Made by a program: the position numbers and the translations under genes. The notes under the pieces are model-generated. The model searched no databases, was not told where the DNA came from, and was given only the letters and a program-made list of their open reading frames with translations. A DNA stretch of 8,709 nt from Alphaproteobacteria bacterium. Lineage in GTDB: Bacteria; Pseudomonadota; Alphaproteobacteria; Rhodobacterales; Rhodobacteraceae. Numbering within the stretch: the stretch's first letter is position 1; each line of letters starts with the position of its first letter. The DNA is taken from positions 1 through 8,709 of the forward strand of contig JAUHZL010000100.1 of the NCBI GenBank assembly GCA_030425945.1. The letters are read 5' to 3'. Shown here one piece after another: positions 5,777-8,709 of this stretch.

Positions 5777-6714
5777 CCGACGTGAGCTATCCCGACGTCG
5801 TGACCCTTGCCGTTCCGCTGTTCGTGGCCGCAATCCTCGCCGAGATCGTCTGGATCGCGGTCCGGGGCCGCGACGGTCACGCGGGGCGCTACGAGACGCG
5901 CGACGCGATGACGTCGCTTCTGATGGGCACCGGCAACGTGGTCTCGGGCCTGCTGCTCGGGTTCATCGCCTGGGGCTTCTTCATGACGCTGTGGCAGATC
6001 ACGCCGCTCGATCTCGGCACGGCGTGGTGGGTCGTGGTGCTGTGTTTCGTGCTGGACGATCTGCGCTATTACTGGGTGCACCGCTTCGGCCACCGCATCC
6101 GCTGGGTCTGGGCCAGCCACGTCAATCACCATTCCAGCCAGCACTACAACCTGACCACCGCGCTGCGGCAGACCTGGACCGGGACCTTCACCTTCATGAT
6201 GATCGTGCGCGCGCCGCTGATCCTGCTGGGCTTCCATCCGGCGATGGTGCTGTTCGTCGGCGGCCTGAACCTGATCTACCAGTTCTGGATCCATACCGAG
6301 GCGATCGGCCGCCTGCCGCGCTGGGTCGAGGCGGTGATGAACACGCCCTCGCACCACCGGGTGCATCACGGGCGGAACGCTAAATATCTGGACGCAAACT
6401 ATGCGGGCGTCTTCATCGTCTGGGACAAGCTCTTCGGGACCTTCGTGGCGGAGGACGACCGCGAGAAGGTGGACTACGGCCTTGTCCACAACCTGGGCAC
6501 CTTCAACCCGCTGCGGGTGGCCTTCCATGAGTGGGTGGCGATCTTCCGCGACGTGACGCGTCCCGGACTGACCCTGCGACAGCGGCTGATGTACGCGGTC
6601 GCCCCGCCCGGCTGGAGCCACGACGGCAGCCGCGAAACCTCGGACCAGATCAAGGCCCGCCACCGCACCGCACCTCCCGGCGAGGCCGAGGCACCGGGCC
6701 TTGCCCGCCCCTAA
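5773..6714 (+). CDS. Sterol desaturase / fatty acid hydroxylase family protein
   Basis: This 313-residue integral membrane protein carries the histidine clusters of the fatty acid hydroxylase superfamily, which hold a di-iron centre and use O2 to hydroxylate or desaturate lipids. Visible clusters are HRFGH (His103, His107), HVNHH (His116, His119, His120), His174, and HHRVHH (His194, His195, His198, His199). Hydrophobic spans lie at about 10-30, 55-75, 83-97 and 140-172. The C-terminal NLGTFNPLRVAFHEW segment is typical of bacterial members. The substrate is unknown; bacterial relatives act on carotenoids, sphingolipid-like or ornithine lipids as well as sterols, so the family name should not be read as sterol metabolism. 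ATG 5773 has an AGGAG SD 8 nt upstream inside the preceding gene. Its TAA overlaps the stop codon of the convergent tag gene. Confidence 0.93.
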   Translation: MTDVSYPDVVTLAVPLFVAAILAEIVWIAVRGRDGHAGRYETRDAMTSLLMGTGNVVSGLLLGFIAWGFFMTLWQITPLDLGTAWWVVVLCFVLDDLRYYWVHRFGHRIRWVWASHVNHHSSQHYNLTTALRQTWTGTFTFMMIVRAPLILLGFHPAMVLFVGGLNLIYQFWIHTEAIGRLPRWVEAVMNTPSHHRVHHGRNAKYLDANYAGVFIVWDKLFGTFVAEDDREKVDYGLVHNLGTFNPLRVAFHEWVAIFRDVTRPGLTLRQRLMYAVAPPGWSHDGSRETSDQIKARHRTAPPGEAEAPGLARP

Positions 6715-7283
6715 CCCAGCGTCGCCACCGGATCGTGACGGGGACAGGTGACGACGTGGTCGTTCACCAGACCGCAGGCCTGCATCCACGCGTAGACGAT
6801 GGTGGGACCGCAGAACCGGAAGCCGTCCTTGCGCAGCCGCTTCGACAGCGCCTCCGACTCGGGCGTCGCGGCAGGGACGTCCGCCATCGTTGCGCGGCGG
6901 GGCTGGAGCGGCGCACCGTCCACCGTGTCCCAGCAATAGGCGGCAAAGCCGGGACCGGCCTCCTCGATCCGGAGGAAGGCCCGGGCATTGCCGATGGTCG
7001 CCTCGATCTTGCCGCGGTGCCGGACAATGCCCGGATCGGCGAGACAGCGCAGGACCTCGGCCTCGCCCCAGCCCGCGACGGTTTCGGGGTCGAACCCGGC
7101 GAAGGCGGCCCGGAACGCTTCGCGCTTGCGCAGGATGGTGATCCACGACAGCCCGGCCTGGAACCCGTCGAGCACCAGCTTCTCCCACAGCGCGCGCGGA
7201 TCGCGCTCGGGCACGCCCCACTCGGTATCGTGGTAGGCGACGTAGAGCGGGTCGGTCCCGCACCAGGTGCAGCGCTCGCTCAT
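6711..7283 (-). CDS. tag: DNA-3-methyladenine glycosylase I (Tag)
   Basis: The 190-residue product matches the length of E. coli Tag (187). Tag removes 3-methyladenine from alkylated DNA to start base excision repair. The zinc-binding set of the family is present: Cys5, His18 in AYHDTEWG, and His176 and Cys180 in NDHVVTC. The base-recognition segment DGFQAGLSWITILRKR (39-54) holds Trp47 (E. coli Trp46) and Tyr17 (E. coli Tyr16). At the site of E. coli Glu38 there is Asp39. I place the start at ATG 7283 because GGGGA lies about 5 nt upstream and the product then begins MSERCTWC like relatives; an adjacent ATG at 7286 is possible, and longer in-frame extensions to 7394 run into the EAL gene. 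It converges on the desaturase gene with overlapping stops and diverges from the EAL gene over 98 bp, where a LexA-like half-matching site may put it under SOS control. Confidence 0.95.
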   Translation of the reverse strand: MSERCTWCGTDPLYVAYHDTEWGVPERDPRALWEKLVLDGFQAGLSWITILRKREAFRAAFAGFDPETVAGWGEAEVLRCLADPGIVRHRGKIEATIGNARAFLRIEEAGPGFAAYCWDTVDGAPLQPRRATMADVPAATPESEALSKRLRKDGFRFCGPTIVYAWMQACGLVNDHVVTCPRHDPVATLG

Positions 7284-7310
7284 CATGGTCCCCCAGATTG
7301 CGTCAAATTG

Positions 7311-7325
7311 GAACGAAACGCGAAT
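7311..7325. promoter_or_regulatory. Candidate LexA-like (SOS) box, one mismatch
   Basis: GAAC (7311-7314), seven bases, then GAAT (7322-7325) departs by one base from GAAC-N7-GAAC, the direct-repeat LexA box known from alphaproteobacteria such as Rhodobacter. It lies 28 bp upstream of the tag start, where promoter elements would be expected, and 56 bp upstream of the EAL start. By base counting, a site with at most one mismatch in either orientation would occur by chance in about 7% of regions this long, so support is moderate. The overlapping palindrome GAATATTC (7322-7329) might instead be a site for another regulator. Confidence 0.3.
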
Positions 7326-7381
7326 ATTCAGGAGTTGGCAACCCTTCCCGTCGCAGTCTCTCCCGGACGAAGGAGCCACCG

Positions 7382-8200
7382 ATGGGCCACACACCGACCC
7401 CGCCCGAGTTCACCGGTCCGGACAGCCCGCTGGCCGCCGCCCTCGATTCGCGCGACTGCGAGACGCTGGCGATGGTGCAGGCCGCGGTTGCCCGGAAGGA
7501 GGTCATGCTGGCCTTTCAGCCCGTCGTCGCGGCGCAGTCGCCCGAGGCGCCGGTGTTCTGGGAAGGCCTGATCCGGGTCCTCGACCCGACCGGGCGGATC
7601 ATTCCCGCGCGCGACTTCATGGGGGCCGTCGAAACGCAGGAGCTTGGCCGCAAGCTGGACGTTCTGGCCCTGGAAGAAGGGATCGCGGTGCTCGCCGCCG
7701 AACCGGAGCTGAAGCTGGCGCTGAACCTGTCGGCGCGGTCGATTGGCTACGGGCCGTGGCGCGCGACCCTCGACCGGGGCCTGCGCACGGCACCGGACAT
7801 CGCCGGACGGCTGATCCTCGAGATCACCGAAAGCTCGGCCATGATGGTGCCCGACCTCGTGACCGCCTTCATGGCCGACCTGCGCGCCTCCGGCCTGATC
7901 TTCGCGCTCGACGACTTCGGCGCCGGTTTCACGAGCTTCCGCTACCTGCGCGACTTCTACTTCGACATCATCAAGATCGACGGCCAGTTCGTGCGTGGCG
8001 TCGCCACCGACACCGACAACCAGGTGCTGATGCAGGCCATGGTGCAGATCGGGCAACAGCTCGACATGCTGACCGTCGCCGAGCAGGTCGAGACGCGCGC
8101 CGACGCGGCGTTCCTGGCGGGGATCGGCCTCGACTGCCTGCAGGGCTATCTCTACGGGGCGCCGACCACCCGGCCCCCCTGGACCGACACCGGGGACTGA
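7382..8200 (+). CDS. Stand-alone EAL-domain protein (predicted c-di-GMP phosphodiesterase)
   Basis: The 272-residue product is almost entirely an EAL domain (about residues 40-262) with no GGDEF, PAS or membrane segment, so it should be soluble. Expected catalytic and metal residues are present: Glu61 in EGL (variant of EAL), Asn115 in LNLS, Glu147 in EITES, Asp177-Asp178 in DDFGAGF, Lys198 in IKID, Glu234 and Glu237 in AEQVE, and Gln254 in LQGYLYGAP. This set predicts hydrolysis of cyclic di-GMP to pGpG. Several flanking positions differ from the usual consensus: Val for Trp in the EALxRW region, GAGFTS for GTGYSS in loop 6, and Gln for Gly in AEGVE. Activity may therefore be reduced or dimer-dependent. 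ATG 7382 is preferred over the in-frame ATG 7298 because GAAGGAG lies 6 nt upstream and the longer form would read through the intergenic region. It diverges from tag. Confidence 0.93.
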   Translation: MGHTPTPPEFTGPDSPLAAALDSRDCETLAMVQAAVARKEVMLAFQPVVAAQSPEAPVFWEGLIRVLDPTGRIIPARDFMGAVETQELGRKLDVLALEEGIAVLAAEPELKLALNLSARSIGYGPWRATLDRGLRTAPDIAGRLILEITESSAMMVPDLVTAFMADLRASGLIFALDDFGAGFTSFRYLRDFYFDIIKIDGQFVRGVATDTDNQVLMQAMVQIGQQLDMLTVAEQVETRADAAFLAGIGLDCLQGYLYGAPTTRPPWTDTGD

Positions 8201-8362
8201 CCCTGCACCGGCCTCCGGACCGCCGCGACCCGCCCCGCCCGGCGTGACACCCTGTCTGTTGTGCCCAACTCCCGCCCTCTTTAGACGAAGGACCACACCC
8301 TGGGGCCGTGGGGTTCCCGGGCGCAGTGGCCATTTGGCCTGATGACCAAGGGAGACCTCTTG
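8201..8362. other. 162-bp intergenic region before the thiolase gene
   Basis: No gene is seen here. A weak plus-strand promoter candidate is TTGTGC (8259-8264) and TTTAGA (8280-8285) with a 15-bp spacer. A small inverted repeat GGCCA/TGGCC (8328-8332 and 8335-8339) and a 10-bp direct repeat TGATGACCAA (8340-8349 and 8361-8370) lie next to the start. No clear intrinsic terminator for the EAL gene is visible, although the region is very C-rich on the plus strand and Rho-dependent ending is possible. Confidence 0.4.
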
Positions 8363-8709
8363 ATGACCAATGTCGTGATCGCCTCCGCCGCCCGCACCGC
8401 GGTCGGCAGCTTCAGCGGTTCCTTCGCCAACACTCCGGCCCATGACCTCGGCGCGGCCGTGCTCGAAGCGCTGGTTGCCCGCGCCGGGATCGACAAGTCC
8501 GAGGTGTCCGAGACCATCCTTGGTCAGGTGCTGACCGGCGGTCAGGGCCAGAACCCGGCCCGCCAGGCCCATGTCAACGCCGGCCTGCCGATCGAAAGCG
8601 CCGCCTGGGGCATCAACCAGGTCTGCGGCTCGGGCCTGCGCGCCGTCGCGCTGGCCGCCCAGCACATCCAGCTCGGCGATGCCGCCATCGTCTGCGCCGG
8701 TGGCCAGGA
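8363..8709 (+). CDS. phaA: Acetyl-CoA acetyltransferase (thiolase), N-terminal part (cut by window edge)
   Basis: About 115 N-terminal residues of a biosynthetic-type thiolase are visible, of a usual length near 390. The enzyme joins two acetyl-CoA into acetoacetyl-CoA, the first step towards polyhydroxybutyrate, or works in reverse. Diagnostic sequence includes the opening VVIASAARTAVGSF, the GQNPARQA segment (62-69) and the nucleophile-containing NQVCGSGLRAV with Cys88, matching the position of Cys89 in the Zoogloea enzyme. The start is ATG 8363 with AAGGGAGA (8348-8355) 7 nt upstream. An in-frame ATG at 8342 would add seven residues but has no SD. Whether the gene is phaA (with phaB downstream) or atoB cannot be decided because the downstream gene lies outside; phaA is the likelier name in this group. 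Confidence 0.9.
   Translation, partial: MTNVVIASAARTAVGSFSGSFANTPAHDLGAAVLEALVARAGIDKSEVSETILGQVLTGGQGQNPARQAHVNAGLPIESAAWGINQVCGSGLRAVALAAQHIQLGDAAIVCAGGQ

Noticed and set aside
5758..7263. Minus-strand open frame of 501 codons spanning tag and the desaturase gene
   Set aside because: Shadow of two well-supported genes; no sensible domain content.
7328..8665. Minus-strand open frame of 445 codons opposite the EAL and thiolase genes
   Set aside because: It is antisense to two recognisable genes and Gly/Arg/Asp/His rich, as expected from high-GC shadow frames.
1..8709. Mobile element, prophage, CRISPR array, toxin-antitoxin or defence system
   Set aside because: No transposase, integrase, repeat array, inverted-end repeats or defence-type domains were seen; all recognised genes are housekeeping or common accessory genes with uniform composition.

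Overview
The window is high-GC, tightly packed bacterial chromosome. Gene order (divergent tlpA next to an argH-to-lysA operon ending in a TIGR02302/DUF4175 gene), codon use and protein families point to an alphaproteobacterium, most likely of the Rhodobacteraceae/Paracoccaceae (Rhodobacterales). I see no phage, transposon, CRISPR, tRNA or rRNA. The content looks like core or shell genome rather than an accessory island.

Left part (1-4690, minus strand). Six genes read leftwards as one tight operon: argH (argininosuccinate lyase), a 54-residue lipoprotein, a 39-residue LptM-like lipoprotein, a 105-residue DUF2834 membrane protein, lysA (diaminopimelate decarboxylase) and the N-terminal half of a TIGR02302/DUF4175 membrane protein that runs off the left edge. 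Spacings are 4-bp ATGA overlaps, a 2-bp gap, and gaps of 22 and 31 bp. The two lipoproteins are short enough to be missed by ordinary gene calling but are strongly supported: each has a Shine-Dalgarno (SD), a signal peptide with lipobox, and an overlapping start/stop junction. The operon thus mixes the last steps of arginine and lysine synthesis with small envelope proteins.

Middle part (4718-6714, plus strand). A membrane-anchored TlpA-type thioredoxin diverges from argH with only 27 bp between the two start codons. It is followed after 75 bp by an unrecognised 131-residue single-pass protein, translationally coupled by ATGA to a sterol desaturase/fatty acid hydroxylase family membrane protein with its histidine clusters intact.

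Right part (6711-8709). tag (3-methyladenine DNA glycosylase I, minus strand) converges on the desaturase gene with overlapping stop codons. It diverges from a stand-alone EAL-domain protein (predicted cyclic-di-GMP phosphodiesterase) across a 98-bp intergenic region that contains a near-match to the alphaproteobacterial LexA box. After a 162-bp gap an acetyl-CoA acetyltransferase gene (phaA/atoB type) begins and is cut by the right edge.

The most interesting points are the pair of tiny lipoproteins coupled to argH, the LptM-like one beside a divergent TlpA oxidoreductase (a possible LPS-translocon disulfide link), and two GC-rich hairpins that overlap ribosome binding sites. I did not find a clearly new multi-gene system; the functional links proposed are hypotheses.
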